Below are positions 38,546 through 50,861 of a stretch of DNA of 64,000 bases, piece after piece (position 1 is the first letter of the stretch; each line of letters starts with the position of its first letter). The position numbers and the translations under genes are program-made. Origin of the DNA: Strongylocentrotus droebachiensis. Its lineage: Eukaryota > Echinodermata > Echinoidea > Camarodonta > Strongylocentrotidae. The DNA lies in the NCBI GenBank assembly GCA_035222895.1, contig JAVYIG010005318.1:1-64000 (forward strand). Reading direction: 5' to 3'. A model generated the notes under the pieces. The model did not search any database. It was not told the DNA's origin and saw nothing but the letters and a program-made list of their open reading frames with translations.

Positions 38546-38627
38546 AGAGAGGCAGAGACAGAGACGGGAAGGACAGAAGAGATGGACTTCTGGTCACTGC
38601 ATCATATTAGTTCAAAGGTCAACATAC

Positions 38628-38704
38628 CATTATCACATCCACATTGCTTGATCTTATCTACATCCACAACGTCCTCGTGACACGACTTGCAGTAGAAATA
38701 GGCC
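38628..38704 (-). CDS. KCNMA1: Slo1 exon: CxxCH motif
   Basis: This is a 77-nt exon, in phase 2 and out phase 1. It encodes [20 protein letters not shown] then CGCDN. The vertebrate equivalent is [20 protein letters not shown] then CGCKR. CKSCH keeps the CxxCH haem-binding/redox motif described for mammalian Slo1, and CGC is also kept. The acceptor is CTCTTACAG and the donor GTATGT. Confidence 0.97.
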
Positions 38705-39051
38705 CTGTAAGAGAGTACAAAATTAAAATTTCACAGTAAAAATAGCAGCATGTTAAGAGTCAACGAATCTACTGAAAGTCAATAAAACCAATCAGTCAAG
38801 ATCGATGTACGAGTGTTGGACTCAGTTGTGTACATATGTCATAAACATGATTTTTTAGTGATAGTTGTGTGTGTGTCATGTTGCCCCAGCTGTTTCTTGC
38901 CACTTGCTGGACTATAAATATAAATCTGAGTAAAATTGATCCTCTGGCTTTCGACAGCGGAAATACCCTATCGTTCCTATATCATTGCATATATCATTAT
39001 GTTCCTTTGTTTGATCTAATGTTGAATAAGTTAATAATAGTATGGATACTA

Positions 39052-39095
39052 ATAATGATAATAATAATAATAATAATAATAATAATAGTTAATAA
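39052..39095. repeat. (AAT)n microsatellite
   Basis: About twelve AAT/AAG-type triplets in a row. It lies in intron 38705-39785. Confidence 0.9.
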
Positions 39096-39169
39096 TATTT
39101 ATAAGGCCAAGTGTTAAATTAGTACCCTTTCTTTAGCTGAACTCAGATGATATGGCGTTCAAATATTCA

Positions 39170-39310
39170 AGATTTTTTTTTCCTACCGGCTACCTACAAC
39201 TTCACCTGGGTCAAGGGGGCGAATATACATTGATGCCTTGCCAAAGGATATGAGTGCTATAGCAGGATTCGAACCCTAAATCATGTGATAAATGGCCTGA
39301 TGACTATAAC
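39170..39310 (-). mobile_element. tRNA-derived SINE fragment (antisense to plus strand)
   Basis: On the minus strand, GGGTTCGAATCCTGCTATAG matches a B-box and is followed by CACTCATATCCTTTGGCAAG and ACCCAGGTGAAG, the same order as other SINEs in the window. Confidence 0.7.
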
Positions 39311-39534
39311 ACTTGAATATAACACTAGACATATACACCTCTACATGAAAACTTGAATGAAATGATTGAGACCACAGAATGGAATAGCCTATCAGCAGAA
39401 GAGCTTCAAGGGACGACACCTAAGGCATCTGATGCCCCTTATGCCATTAAACCTCCTTAGTCTTCCTTAAATCGCTTGTAATATTTGGATTATCTTCATG
39501 ACAGGCTGCATAGCCCTTAGAATATTAAAGCCCC

Positions 39535-39725
39535 ACTACACTGATTGTAGCTACTTGCTCCCTGTATATAGAAAAAAATGTCTAAGCGGTGCCCATGGGG
39601 TCCCCAATGATCCTCTTTTTCTTATGTTAATTGAGAGCTGAGTTGATGAGATAACCACCTGTCAGTGACCATGCAGGGAGGTCTAATCCCTCCTGGCCAA
39701 ACTAGTGCAGACAGTCTTTAATGGA
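39535..39725 (+). mobile_element. Inverted second copy of the 10330 dispersed repeat
   Basis: It shares gtagctactt, cccatggggtccc, ttgagagctgagttgatgag and acctgtcagtgaccatgca with the reverse complement of 10335-10540. Confidence 0.75.
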
Positions 39726-39785
39726 AGAAGAAGAAGACCATTTCCACACCATGAAATTTGAAACACATGCATATTTGACCTTTAC

Positions 39786-39872
39786 CTTTTGACCTCCTGA
39801 GCTGATGGGGCGACGAAGAATCCCAGAGTTCCTTCCTGGACACGGACATGAGGGCCGGGATTGATAGCAATG
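39786..39872 (-). CDS. KCNMA1: Slo1 exon: RCK1 C-terminal strand
   Basis: This is an 87-nt exon in phase 2-2. It encodes [20 protein letters not shown] then APSAQEVK. It matches [20 protein letters not shown] then ASDAKEVKRAFFYC of vertebrate Slo1. The acceptor is CATGATGCAG and the donor GTAAAG. Confidence 0.97.
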
Positions 39873-40159
39873 CTGCATCATGGGATAGAATACATGGAGA
39901 AATGATAATCATATGACATAGCAATGAAATTAATTTTCTTATAACTGCATAGTGAAATTCTGTAGCAAAAGCACACAACAAAATGTGTTCCAAAAGCACC
40001 AAAACAAATGTGTTTGAAATGTAACATTTTACATAATAATGGTAGTTTAAATCGTTTTAATGTAAAACAAAATTGAACTGATTCATCTATATCTTGACAA
40101 AGCAACATTCTGAACAAAAGCTACTCTATATAATATGTATTCAATTGAGTTTCACACAT

Positions 40160-40249
40160 TACCGTAAATTTCCGTGTATAAGACGCACTTTTTTCCCGCC
40201 AAAAAAGTAAGGCGTGGGTGCGTCTTATACACAGGTACAACAAATTTTT

Positions 40250-40283
<34 letters not shown>

Positions 40284-40955
40284 TGTCGATTTATGCCCCC
40301 TCCACCTGCACTGTGCCTGGCAATGTCTCCCAGCTTAGTCATACAAGGTGTGTTGACTCACCACTCGCACAAATACAGTCACAGTAAGATACTGTAGGAA
40401 GTTATTTGAAGTGGCACAGTAAAACTGTACTAGATTATATAATCTGTAATCCAGGTTACAAAGTTGCAGCAGTAATGTACTCTCACTATTTGTCACCTGG
40501 GTTATAGTAGGCGGTGTCACACAGAGGCCAAAAATCTGGATTTTAGTTATCCTCTTAATTGCTGTCTGTCATCAATTATCCCATTAAAAATCCTCTAACG
40601 GAGCAAGAAAATTCTCCCTTGAAAGGATTTTTCAAGGGATATTTTAAAGAATTTTTCTGTGTGACACCGCCTAATGATGGCAAAGCATCAAACTGTAGGA
40701 TCGAACTCCAACAACACTACCTGTATGGCCGGATTTCTGTTTGGACTTACCGGTAGAGGAAAATTTGTCTAGCATCTTTAGTTTTAAAAATGACATTGTT
40801 ACTATTATTTGTGCACCTCGCAGTAAAATAAAGGTCCTTCCTTGCATGCGTTTTTTGACACAAATCTGGCTTGCTGCCTACAGAGTTGGCAAAAAAAAAA
40901 AAAAAAAAAAATTGCCCCCCAAATAGGGGTGCGTCTTATACACAGATTTAGGGTA
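40160..40955. mobile_element. TIR element, GTATAAGACGCAC family
   Basis: The left end TACCGTAAATTTCCGTGTAT continues AAGACGCAC; the right end is its imperfect inverse (gtgcgtcttatacacag...agggta). The interior has a long poly-T (40252-40280), a segment shared with the 41212 element, and a nested MITE. No transposase is seen. TA at both ends suggests a Tc1/mariner-like origin (inference). Confidence 0.75.
40508..40673. mobile_element. MITE nested within the 40160 element (166 bp)
   Basis: Perfect TIRs TAGGCGGTGTCACACAGA and TCTGTGTGACACCGCCTA. The interior is AT-rich and non-coding. Confidence 0.85.
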
Positions 40956-41211
40956 CTTTACGCGTTTATCATGTCAATTTACTTTGAGAGCACACTAAAA
41001 CTTAAAGTGACTCGGTAACATTGCCTAATATTCTGAAACAAAATCCTGGATTTGGCTCATGCTGCAATCATAATTACAAACCTTTAGGTCAGTCAGGAAG
41101 CCCATGACTTTTACAAGCCGATCGCCCATCTGATTAACAAGATAATTATGATTGGAAATTGAAATTTCATTTTTTGTTTTTCTAACACTACAGTCTAATG
41201 GGAAAAATGAG

Positions 41212-41662
41212 TACCGTAATTAACGTTGTATAAACCGCCATCGTGTATTAACCGCACCCCTCTTTTTCGCCTTTTTTTTGGCCGAGATTTTTTTTTTGTG
41301 TGTGTAAGATCATTACCGGTAATGTAAATTAAAAAACAGTAGGGGACCTAGGATAGAACCTTGTGGTACACCATGTAATAGAAGAAAAATTGGAGGAATT
41401 ATTATTATAAACTACATATTGAGATCTATCAGAAAGATTACTTTCAAACCAAGATGACAGACAAATTTGAGTGTTGTTCTAGTTTCCGAGTGGTGAGTCA
41501 ACACACCGATTACCGAGCTGGGAGACATTGCCAGGCATAGCGCCAGGTAGAGGGGAATAAATTGAAACTTTTTTTTTGGTGTACCATGTATAAACCGCAC
41601 CCCCGACTTTGAATTTTTTTCGGCGGCAAAAGGGTGCGGTTTATACACCGTTAATTACGGTA
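41212..41662. mobile_element. TIR element, GTATAAACCGCAC family (451 bp)
   Basis: The left end TACCGTAATTAACGTTGTAT (then aaaccgc) and right end gcggtttatacaccg plus ttaattacggta are near-perfect inverted repeats. The interior carries a reverse-transcriptase fragment and a core shared with the 40160 element. Confidence 0.85.
41322..41470 (-). pseudogene. Non-LTR retrotransposon reverse-transcriptase fragment
   Basis: On the minus strand, WFESNLSDRSQYVVYNN is followed, after a small frame-shifting deletion, by GVPQGSILGPLLF, the conserved fingers/palm motif of non-LTR (LINE) reverse transcriptases. It is too short and broken to be functional. It is enclosed by the TIRs of the 41212 element, so it was captured by, or inserted into, that element. 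Confidence 0.8.
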
Positions 41663-41896
41663 TGGTCAAACCAGTCACTCAAGGATTTTTACTATTTTGA
41701 GGGACTTCATGATCATTTTGAAGCGCAATTTTTGTAGGGCTTCCAAATTACACCATATCACAGACACTGATAACACGTAGGGCCGTGCATCTCAGATTTA
41801 ACATTGTTAAACGATGCCTTTAAAGAAAGAAAAAGGAGAGAAAGATAGGTGACTCTACAAATGATGGTTCATCGGAATAGGGCGTCGTTTACTTAC

Positions 41897-41965
41897 ACAC
41901 TCTCCACTGTATCAATGTTAGCCTCCACAGCGATGATTAGCAGCTTCAGCTTCTGGAAGCAAATT
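41897..41965 (-). CDS. KCNMA1: Slo1 exon: RCK1 segment KLKLLIIAVE
   Basis: This is a 69-nt exon, in phase 2 and out phase 2. It encodes ICFQKLKLLIIAVEANIDTV then ES, and matches [20 protein letters not shown]. The acceptor is TTTCTTTCTAAG and the donor GTAAGT. Confidence 0.97.
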
Positions 41966-42391
41966 CTTAGAAAGAAAAAAAAAATGTAATAAAATAAAGA
42001 ATGGTGATAATTTACAAAGAAAACAACATGGCACATTCTGAAAGAAAATAGAGAAATGAGATAGACAGAAAGAATAAAATGAGTAGACACTGAAAAAGAA
42101 GGAAATGGTGAAGACAGATTGCGAGTACCGGTAGAGTAGTCGATGCACACATCGCCTACTCACAGAGAAGAACCAAAATCCGACTTGGCTTCCCATGCGG
42201 GCCTTTTTGCAGGGTTTTATGTTATTCTTTAATTTCTTCATACTCCTTTACCTTTAATCCTTAGAATGCCAGATTAGGTTAAAAAAAAATTCTTCAGGTG
42301 ATTGGTACACTTTAAACATGCACTCTCGACAGATATAAAATAGAGTATTTGGTTGCCATCATTAAGGAAATAAGTGTATTTGTCTACTTAC
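41966..42391 (-). other. KCNMA1: Slo1 intron, 426 bp
   Basis: AT-rich intron with a pyrimidine-rich transcript side near the acceptor. No repeat is recognised except one TACCGGTA at 42126. Confidence 0.85.
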
Positions 42392-42504
42392 TGCGTAACT
42401 TCTGGAAAGCTTAGTCCAGTAAAGGATTTAGAAAGATACTCTGTATACATCTCATTCCCGCATCCTTCCAGGTAGTTGCTTTGCCATGATCCCCTGGGTA
42501 CTTG
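42392..42504 (-). CDS. KCNMA1: Slo1 exon: RCK1 segment [12 protein letters not shown] (most 5' core exon in the window)
   Basis: This is a 113-nt exon, in phase 0 and out phase 2. It encodes QVPRGSWQSNYLEGCGNEMY then [18 protein letters not shown]. Vertebrate Slo1 has [20 protein letters not shown] then SAFVGLSFPTVCE. The methionine of NEMYTEY corresponds to a residue implicated in the RCK1 calcium site of mammalian Slo1. The acceptor is CGTCTATTTCAG and the donor GTAAGT. The first residues QVPRGS are not conserved, and this boundary is a known site of alternative exons in Slo1 genes. Confidence 0.96.
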
Positions 42505-42648
42505 CTGAAATAGACGGCCACAACAAAAAAGCCAAAATCAGTTTCTGCATTCCCTACACAAGCCCCTAATCAAATTCCCTAATTTCTTGTAAAGATTAAT
42601 CTAAACTGCAAATAAGAAAACTGTCTCAAAAGGCTCTATCCCTATTAA

Positions 42649-42718
42649 TGTCTGCTGACAACCAGAAAGGCATTCATAGACCTTTACATAGAGTTAGTCA
42701 CCTTCTAGTTCTCAGTAA
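42649..42718. repeat. Hairpin repeat, copy 6 (diverged)
   Basis: Left arm tgtctgctgacaaccagaaa, right arm caccttctagttctcagtaa; recognisable but decayed. Confidence 0.65.
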
Positions 42719-45700
42719 ATTGAGAGCATAGATACATTTACAATAGATAATGTGACCCTTGTCTACAAAGTTCATAACATGACTGCCATTTCCTGCCATG
42801 CTACATGAATTTTCTTTGGTCTTGCAAAGTTTGCAATCATTAATCGTAGCACACAGCAGGATACCATCACGATGCAATCATGCCCAATGGAATGTGATCA
42901 TCAAGCGATCACGCCACGATAGGATGTGATCATTATGTGATCACAATCAATGGGAGACAATCTTGATGGTATCCCACACAATAGAATGAAATCATAATGT
43001 GATCACACACAGTGGAATGCATTTATAATTCGATCGCATACAAGATCATGCAATCATTATGTGACTGCACATGTTAAAATGCAATCATGATGTAATCAAG
43101 CAACTTGACAGGAAACTGGCAGGCATGAGGTCATGGGTCACTTCGTCTATTCCAAAATATATCATCTGTATTTGTATTTGGGAATTTAATTTCAAAATTA
43201 TTATCCAGTTGATTATAAAGGACATATTTTTAAAAAGTCTGATGGAATGTTAACAGATTTGAATGCTGCCTTTTTTATCATCCATATTCTTTATCTGGAT
43301 CTGATCCCTGACAATGTTGTCGTCAATACTATTTACCATTCCCCCCCCCCTTCTGCACCATCATTAAACTAACATAAGGGAAAAGGAGGATACTTGTTAC
43401 CTTGGGGGGAAATGATAAACTTAATGATATGCCATCAATTATTGAATTTTACACCCACACAAAGAATTCTCTCATGGCAAATGTTTAATATTTGACTGCA
43501 TGCCCTAAATAATTAAAATGGAAGTCTGTATGATATATTTCAACCCCTCTACAGTACAGGGAAGTGTCCAATTGGACCGACTATATTGGAAGACTGAATA
43601 ACAAAAAACATCAAAAGTTTCCCCCGTTTAAAAATTTGTCAATGCTGGAAAGCAGAACAGAAATATGAATTGTATTTTGCTCTGTCTTCAAAACGAGAAA
43701 TCACAGCTAGAACAATTAACAATTTACTTTTCAAAGTATGACAAACTGTGTGGCAAAAAATTAAAAATTGAACCTCCATTTAAAAACATACAGGCAAAGC
43801 AATATCAAAACAACAATTACACAAGAAAAAAACAAGTGCAAATAAAAGCAAATTGAATCTTATCAAAATAGGTATAAAATATGTCAAAGACCCCATACAA
43901 ATTTAGCCAGATTATACAAATATATTCTTTAAATAATATAATTGATGCAATATAAATGAACGTTAGACTTTGTTAGACATGACCAACTTTTCCATTTTAA
44001 GACAAATTTTAGTAAACCTTTTGGCTGTGCTGCTTTGCATACATATTTGAATATATTTAAAGCATTTGTGATTTCTGAGTAGTAAACCAACAGTCCATCT
44101 TTGCAGTGGAGTCTAGAAAACTAGACTAAGATTAGATGAACATAATCAAATGATAGAATAAAGATTTTTTTTAAAGGTAAACTGCAGGGTTTTTTTCTGG
44201 CCAAAAATCAACTACTCGGGCACAGGAATAAGACAGCAAGGATCTATGGAATTTACAAGGTAGTGGAATCAACTTCTAGCCAACATGTAATGTCTTTTTC
44301 TTTCTTATTTTCAAAGCTACAAGCAAGTGAAAGAAACAATGACAATTGATATGCAGGACAAATGAGAATGACAAAATAATGGGGGAATGAAAACGGATTA
44401 GCGTCTCATCCATGCCACTGACACTGTGCTCAGGGTACATTTATCTGTGGAAGTCAAAGCAGTGAGCACAGTTACACATGGTGAAGTTAGCAGAAGCTTT
44501 AGCTGGTACTGAGGGAAAAAATGATGGTGGCTTTAAGGTGAAAACAAGCTGCAATCAGGGATGCTTGCTTCATGCCTCTCTCAAAAGATTTTGAACGTGT
44601 CTAAATTGGGAGATCAGCAATTGCCTGTGGCATACAAGCTTATCTCTTGAAATGGAATAAACAAATTCAAAAACTTTTGAATAAGACTTTATACATGTGT
44701 TTAAAAAAACAAACAGAAAGGGACAAACTGGTGGCATAAAAAGGCTTGGGCAGGGTTTGTGAATTAGTAATTCCCTTTCTAATTATTGAAAGTATTAACA
44801 TAACAAGTCAAAGAGACTGAGATGGATAATAAATGTTATATTTCATTTCATATTGCACTCATTCCCTGAAGAATAATTTTTGTTTTCTTCATATAATATT
44901 TTTCACCACTTTTTATGTTTAGGAACTCCTTGCCAAACAATTAAAAGAGGCAAATAGCATACAAAACTTTTCACAAAAAATCAATTATACCAAAGATAAT
45001 CAAATTGGAAATATAGACTTAAAAATTCTGTTTTATTTACAGATTTGTAACTGCTTTACTGTGAATAACAACAGCTTACAGAAAAATGTGAAAAAAGAAC
45101 GATGAGCTTTAAAACATTTGCTTGAATTTGAGGATTTGACAGAGTAAGCAGTTCTCTTTTCAAGTGAAACAACACAGAAATATAAAACAATCTTGATAAA
45201 TTTACTTAAAATGTGGCATGAAATATCATGTAAGGGAATTAATTTAACAATGTCACTCTCAAAGCTTGTAAAATCAAACAAATCAAAAATAATTTATGAA
45301 CATTGAAAGGGGTGACTTTTATTAAAGTGGATTCTTTATGAAAACACCATTAATAACTATCACACAACAATGAATAGCATATGCAAATTCATTTTGATAT
45401 TGATATCAATTAAACAGATAAATGTGAAATAATTTAAGAATGTTGATTGTTACATGCATGATTGATGCATGATGGTAAATTAAAGTATCTTTAATAAAAA
45501 TTAGGAACACTTAAATGCATGCCTTTAAAAGTAAATCACACAGATCTACGAGAAAAACTCAATCAAACGCACAAAGTAATGACATCTGATTCATTCGTTG
45601 AACATATGAAACGAACATCGATGGTGCATGTTGCAAGAAATAGTCAATTGGCATAGATATTTTGTTTCACGTTTCACATAAATTGATGACGATGCAATGA

Positions 45701-46198
45701 ATTCTTGATGACATGGTTCGTGCTTTCTATCTCCTACATAATACATAATTTCACTTCGAATTCCTTGCTTGAATAATTTCACGTATCAGGTTCTTTTTTT
45801 CTTTCTTTTCTTTCTGACAGAGTGCATAGTAATAAGAAAAAACGTAAGATACAGTAATTGAGTGCTGATGATAAAAAATTACGTGAAGCATGACCAAAAA
45901 CTATAAAGAGATAGAAAATATTCATTTCAAATCAGCACGAAGCATCACATGGGCTACACTCAAAACGGAATACTTGCTATTTACCAGACTGGTCTTAGTT
46001 TGCGACATCAGAAATGGTGTGGCGTAACCCTGTATGAACCGTTTTCTCTTTTTTAGGGGGAAGCCGAAAAATCATAAAAGTCATACGGTGAGTATAGATA
46101 GGGTTTAGGCAACAAAGCACTCTGGTATAGTTATCAATCTTCGCAACTTGTGTGAGATACCTTCGGTTCTTCAGTATCAAACTTTGCCGGCACGATAA

Positions 46199-46276
46199 CG
46201 TCTGTTCAGAGCCAGAAGGGCGTCAAGTCCATTGAAATACATGACTCAATGCCCTTCTGGCTCCGATCAGACGATA
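46199..46276. repeat. Hairpin repeat, copy 7 (well preserved)
   Basis: Arms cgtctgttcagagccagaag and cttctggctccgatcagacg, with inner arms ggcgtcaagtc/gactcaatgcc. Confidence 0.9.
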
Positions 46277-46881
46277 TATGAAATGATGGAAATGTATATG
46301 TAAACTAGTGGAAGCATGGTTGGGGCGGAGTTACAGGATATGTAGATTTTTTTCGATTATAGAAAGCTGCAAAAGATAGTTACTCTGTCCCTCTTTTGAG
46401 GGAGGGAAAGTAACTTGCTGGATTGAAAGTGGACCAAGAGTTTGAAGATAACTGGATGGAAGGAATGAAGCCCAGAATTTCAATAATTGATCAACTCTTT
46501 TAGGAGCCGAGACAAGAGCATAAGGATTAAGAATTGCAATTATGCCAGTTCGTGAAATCAGGCATGAATTTCCGGTGGAATTGCTGAATCGTTTCTGATA
46601 GGAGTCATTTTGCTTTATAAACCTGCAAAAACCACTCTTGACATATTCAAGTCACTATCTGTTCTGTACAATATTCTAGTATTCTAATAAAACTCCCTTT
46701 TTCATGTTAGCTCTCCTATACAGTAATGTTAAGTATCAGAGATTTCGCTCTCTTTTTAAACTTGAGAAAACTAGTCAAAATAAACTTTTACAAGATTATC
46801 CCACCAAAACATTTTGCTATGTTTGTTATACACTTTTTATAGTGCACTTCTTTAATGAACACCAGTTTTTGTAATAGCCGA

Positions 46882-46947
46882 TTCACCCCCCAAACAACAT
46901 GCTTCAAGAGATGGTTCACCCCCCAAACAACATGCTTCAAGAGATGG
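46882..46947. repeat. 33-bp perfect tandem duplication
   Basis: The unit beginning ttcaccccccaaacaacatg and ending agatgg is present twice with no difference except at the right border. Confidence 0.95.
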
Positions 46948-48309
46948 TCCACTTTAAATCGAGAGCAGAAATCAGTATGGGTCCAACTCATCAGCACCTA
47001 GAAAACAGAATGGAGCTCGGAGGTTAGTCTACGGTCAACAAGATGACACATCTGCTATTAGGAGATTCAAAATTAAATGAAATTCAACAACTGAAACGTC
47101 AACTCAAAAGAAAAGAAACTCGGCACACTTAAAAACAAAAAATATGAACTCATCAGGGAGGACGAAACAAAAACAAACAATATTGAAAAACACAAATTAA
47201 TGCTCAGAACAAAAGGCAAATGAATGATTTGGAAAGACAGCAAGATAAAATGGCGGAAAGGAAAAAGTAGGGTGTATGCTGTAGAAAGGGAGGGAAGGGA
47301 GGAGGGGTGGTTGCAGTGATGTGATAAGGGCCATGATGGAACAGGTTTTGAAATAGTTTAAGAGTGCAATGTTAGTGTACATGTAGGTGTTTAGTTTTAA
47401 AAGACAAACGTGTGAAGTGATTGGAAAGTGAGAGAAGACCAATAGGAAAGTAATTAACATTTACCAAAACTAACTTTAAACTGGTATTCCAGGATATTTT
47501 CTTTTCAGTTATGTCTGTGATTCTAACATGCTGCTGACAGGACTTTCAATTTTGTTTCATAAACTTCTTTTGTGACAGGAGTACAGGTATTAAACATAAG
47601 ATAATTTGATAGGAGTTTCATCTGTGTTATTCCCACGCTAGAGTAAGAAATACCCTTTAAATATTAGTACAGTTAGTCAAGGAGAATCTACTCCATGGGC
47701 TAAGGAATTTTTAATCATATGACATTGTCTGCTCTATCTGTGTACATATTTCTGTGGAGTACCTTTGTGGCCTGCAAAGCATTGTAACTTCTTTTGAAGT
47801 TTTTTTTATGGTTCAAAAACCTCATAATAGAAACATTTCTGATTAACAAAATCTAGAGATTAACTTCTGCTTACTTGTTTCCAACATACTTGTGCACAAC
47901 TAACACTAAACATCAAATTTAGATTCTCTACAGGTGCGTATTTCTATCATCTAAACTGAAATTTAAAAAAAAATTGTTTCTTAGATGCTTTCTTGGGGCT
48001 TGCTGATGTAAAAGTGACAATAACTTCTTGGGGGGGGGAGGGGAGATTATTATTTTTGTTGTTTTCTATCAGATCTCTTGAAAAGGTTTGATGAGCTACA
48101 TATCACTCTTTGCTCCTGAACATTTGTTTCACTGTATCTAAATGACCTCAAATCTTGTGGGAAAGTGGATATCTTTTTCTCCATCTGCAAACCATTATAA
48201 AACTTGTCTGCAATTGAAAACTTACCGCTTAAATCAGTTGCATGTGGAGTTAGCATTTTGTGTGTTAGTTTTGCATGAATGTATAAGGATGTGGGAGTTT
48301 CAGGAAGGA

Positions 48310-48392
48310 TTAAATGAATGATGAGGAGAGAAGGATGGGGAGGGGAGGAAGAGGAGGAGGGGGAAGAGGAGGAGGGGGAGGGAGGGGTAAGA
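48310..48392. repeat. GGA-rich tract
   Basis: (GGA/GGGGA)n on the plus strand. Confidence 0.85.
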
Positions 48393-48480
48393 GTTTGGTA
48401 GTCAGGTGGTATGGTTTTAAGCTACAGTCTCTTTGGGTGTTTGGAGCTAAATCTGTGGCAGGCGGCACACACACTTAGCC

Positions 48481-48550
48481 TGGCGAGAACCAGAAGGGCG
48501 TTAACTCGTATACTTAAACAGAGTCGACGCCCTTCTGGCTCTCAACAGAT
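48481..48550. repeat. Hairpin repeat, copy 8
   Basis: Arms gagaaccagaagggcgttaa and gcccttctggctctcaacag. Confidence 0.9.
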
Positions 48551-49265
48551 AACTTTTCAAGAAAGGGGGTGGGGGCAATAAGTCAAGTCCATGCTCTACA
48601 TGACAATCAGTACAAGGAAACAGGGGCTTCGTCTAGGTTAGAGTTTCCAAAAATAACGTCAAGAAAACGTTCACGGTCGCAATCATCAGGCTATTAGTCC
48701 AAAAATGTGTGCGATGAATACAGGGGTTCCAAATTTAAATGCAACTGAAGGGGATGATGCTTGTAAAAAGTAAAATGAAAATTGGCGAGGGAACTTTTTT
48801 TTGTTCAGCCGAGATATATGGTGATTTTGCATTGTAGGGATGCTTTATACGTGAAGGGGTAATTTCTATATATATGTATGAAATGTTTATAGAAATAATA
48901 GTGGTAAAATTTGAAATGAAACGGGTTGGCGATATAAAATTTGATTATGGATAATATTTGGTAATGGATTAGGGTTGAAATAATTAGTTTGCCTGTAAAT
49001 TTTCTTTTGAAATAAATAAAAGAACATTTCACTTTCTTCTTTTTTTCACTAAAGGACAAGGCATTTTTAACACTCATTGTGACTCTGGAAAACGAAATCT
49101 AATCTAAACTGAAAACATTTTTGAAGCATGCAATCGAAAAAATGTACAGTGAAAAAAAAAAATAGTTAACACAACCTCTGAAAGTGGTAAAACAAACCAC
49201 ATGTGAGAAGACAAAAAAAAACTGTCCTAATCTCACCCGATTTGAGAATGGACTAAACCACACAC

Positions 49266-49313
49266 CTGAGCTTCACCAGTGGGCGCTGCCAATAGGCTGG
49301 ATTCATCTTCGGT
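49266..49313 (-). CDS. KCNMA1: Candidate Slo1 48-nt cassette exon (RCK1 splice site)
   Basis: The acceptor CCACCCCTCTATCAG has an excellent pyrimidine tract, and the donor is GTGTGT. It is phase 0-0 and encodes TEDESSLLAAPTGEAQ, which would be inserted directly before QVPRGSWQSNYL. Fly, worm and vertebrate Slo1 all carry variable sequence just before this WQ..YL block. No sequence homology is claimed; the support is splice-site quality, phase and a locally raised GC content. Confidence 0.45.
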
Positions 49314-50369
49314 CTGATAGAGGGGTGGACAGGTCAACAGGGTGGGAGGGACAGCAAGAAGCCATTAAAACCATGGAATAAATAATGGGGAGGGATGAGA
49401 AGAGGTCGAAGAAAGAAGAAGGGAGATAGACAAGGAGGTTGACCAAATTATTCCACATAAAAAAGGAGAAAAGAAAAGGAAAGAAAAAGAAACCCACAAA
49501 AATATAAAAATTAGAAATGATAGCAAATGAAAGAAACATTCTTTAGACAGATATTTAAAAAAGGTGAAAGAAAACATATAAAGTATAGTTAAAGAGACAT
49601 GTTACAAGAACCCTCAATCCATTGTAGTTAATAGTGCATCACAAACATTGAATTTGAGTCTATTTCAATCTTGATTTTCAATTAGTGTAAAGAGACAACA
49701 TAAAACACAAGGAATTTGAAAGTACATTTTTTTATAAAAAAAAAGAAATTTACATTAAATAATCATCTCTTTCATTTAAGAAAGAATCTACCCCTAATTT
49801 CATTGAAATCCAAGTTATAGGTCTGATACTAGTTATCCACAAACTGAGTATCACATGTATAACTAAGAAATGTGAAATATTGAGAAGCATTTCACACACA
49901 TTACATGAATTCTCACATATGATAATAACAGTCGAGATGAGTATTGACAAAACAACAACACTATGAAATCAATTATGCTTTATATGAACACATAAAATGA
50001 TAACAGTATTGAAGCTGATTATGATGATTGGATATACTCTTTCTTGCAACCAATCTAATCAATACCAATAATACATTGGCTTAAAGATCCATAACATTGT
50101 TGGTTGATTATCACATCTTAAAGAGTATTTACTTCAAGTTTCAAATCCAGAAATGAAATAGAATTTACATACATGTATCATTACCTTTTAGCATCTTTTT
50201 CATATTTGCATCTTTGCATAGATCTTTATAGCAATTATGCATATCATACTGTACAAATGGCTTCTTTTCTTAGATGTTCTCCTATTGAATTCATCATACA
50301 TCAATGCAATTGCAATTGTAGAAAATGCATCTTTCTCTTTAATACTCACCATCTCTTTCTCTCCTCATT

Positions 50370-50472
50370 GCTCTTTTTCTCTCCCTCTCTCTCTCTCTCT
50401 ATTCTCCCTCTCTTCTGCCTGCTCTCTCTCTCTCTCTTTCTCTCTCCCGTCTTTTTCTCTCTCTTTCTCAAT
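50370..50472. repeat. (CT)n tract
   Basis: Imperfect (TC)n on the plus strand. The two overlapping ORFs here are low-complexity. Confidence 0.9.
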
Positions 50473-50861
50473 AATACCACTGACACATGTTCATGAAGAT
50501 GTCTATAATGACGTCAAAGATATATAAACCTCTAAAACCCCAATGATACAAAATATATATATATATACTAGGAGAAATGCATAAGTATGTGAACATGGCT
50601 TAATGTTGCTAGAGGACATGAATGTCATAATTCTCTACAGAATATATAAAATAAGTGATTAATAGATTTTGAAAAAGGTGAAATAGTGAGAAAAATTGCT
50701 ATCAAAATAGTTTATACCATGTTTAATAGGCACATGGAACAATATAATACAATCTAACATCACTTCTAGTGATTATTGTTTAAAATTTGGTGGATATATA
50801 ATTATTATTATCTGTAAAATAATTTCCACTCAAATAACTCAAGTGGAAATCAGAATCACTT

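Larger units (their letters stand above)
35796..38627 (-). other. KCNMA1: Slo1 intron, 2.8 kb
   Basis: It contains a candidate 12-nt microexon at 36345-36356, a hairpin repeat at 37302 and a GA/G-rich tract at 38279-38545 close to the donor of the preceding exon. The remainder is AT-rich. Confidence 0.8.
39873..41896 (-). other. KCNMA1: Slo1 intron, 2.0 kb, filled with nested TIR elements
   Basis: Most of this intron consists of the two TIR elements at 40160-40955 and 41212-41662 and what is nested within them. The flanks are AT-rich and have no exon. Confidence 0.85.

Noticed and set aside
38205-38597. 130-residue minus-strand ORF rich in Leu/Ser/Pro
   Set aside because: It lies wholly in a GA/G-run microsatellite; composition explains the open frame.
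46057-46087. Plus-strand mini-exon with strong acceptor (CTCTTTTTTAG) and donor (GTGAGT)
   Set aside because: It has no partner exons on the plus strand and no recognisable coding; one pair of splice-like sites in 20 kb is expected by chance.
46788-46997. Minus-strand ORF with internal repeat HLLKHVVWGVN
   Set aside because: The repetition comes from a 33-bp tandem DNA duplication; no donor, homology or conserved context.
48215-48262. Donor-like GCG|GTAAGTTTTC after an open minus-strand segment
   Set aside because: No AG acceptor in the open stretch upstream; no homology.
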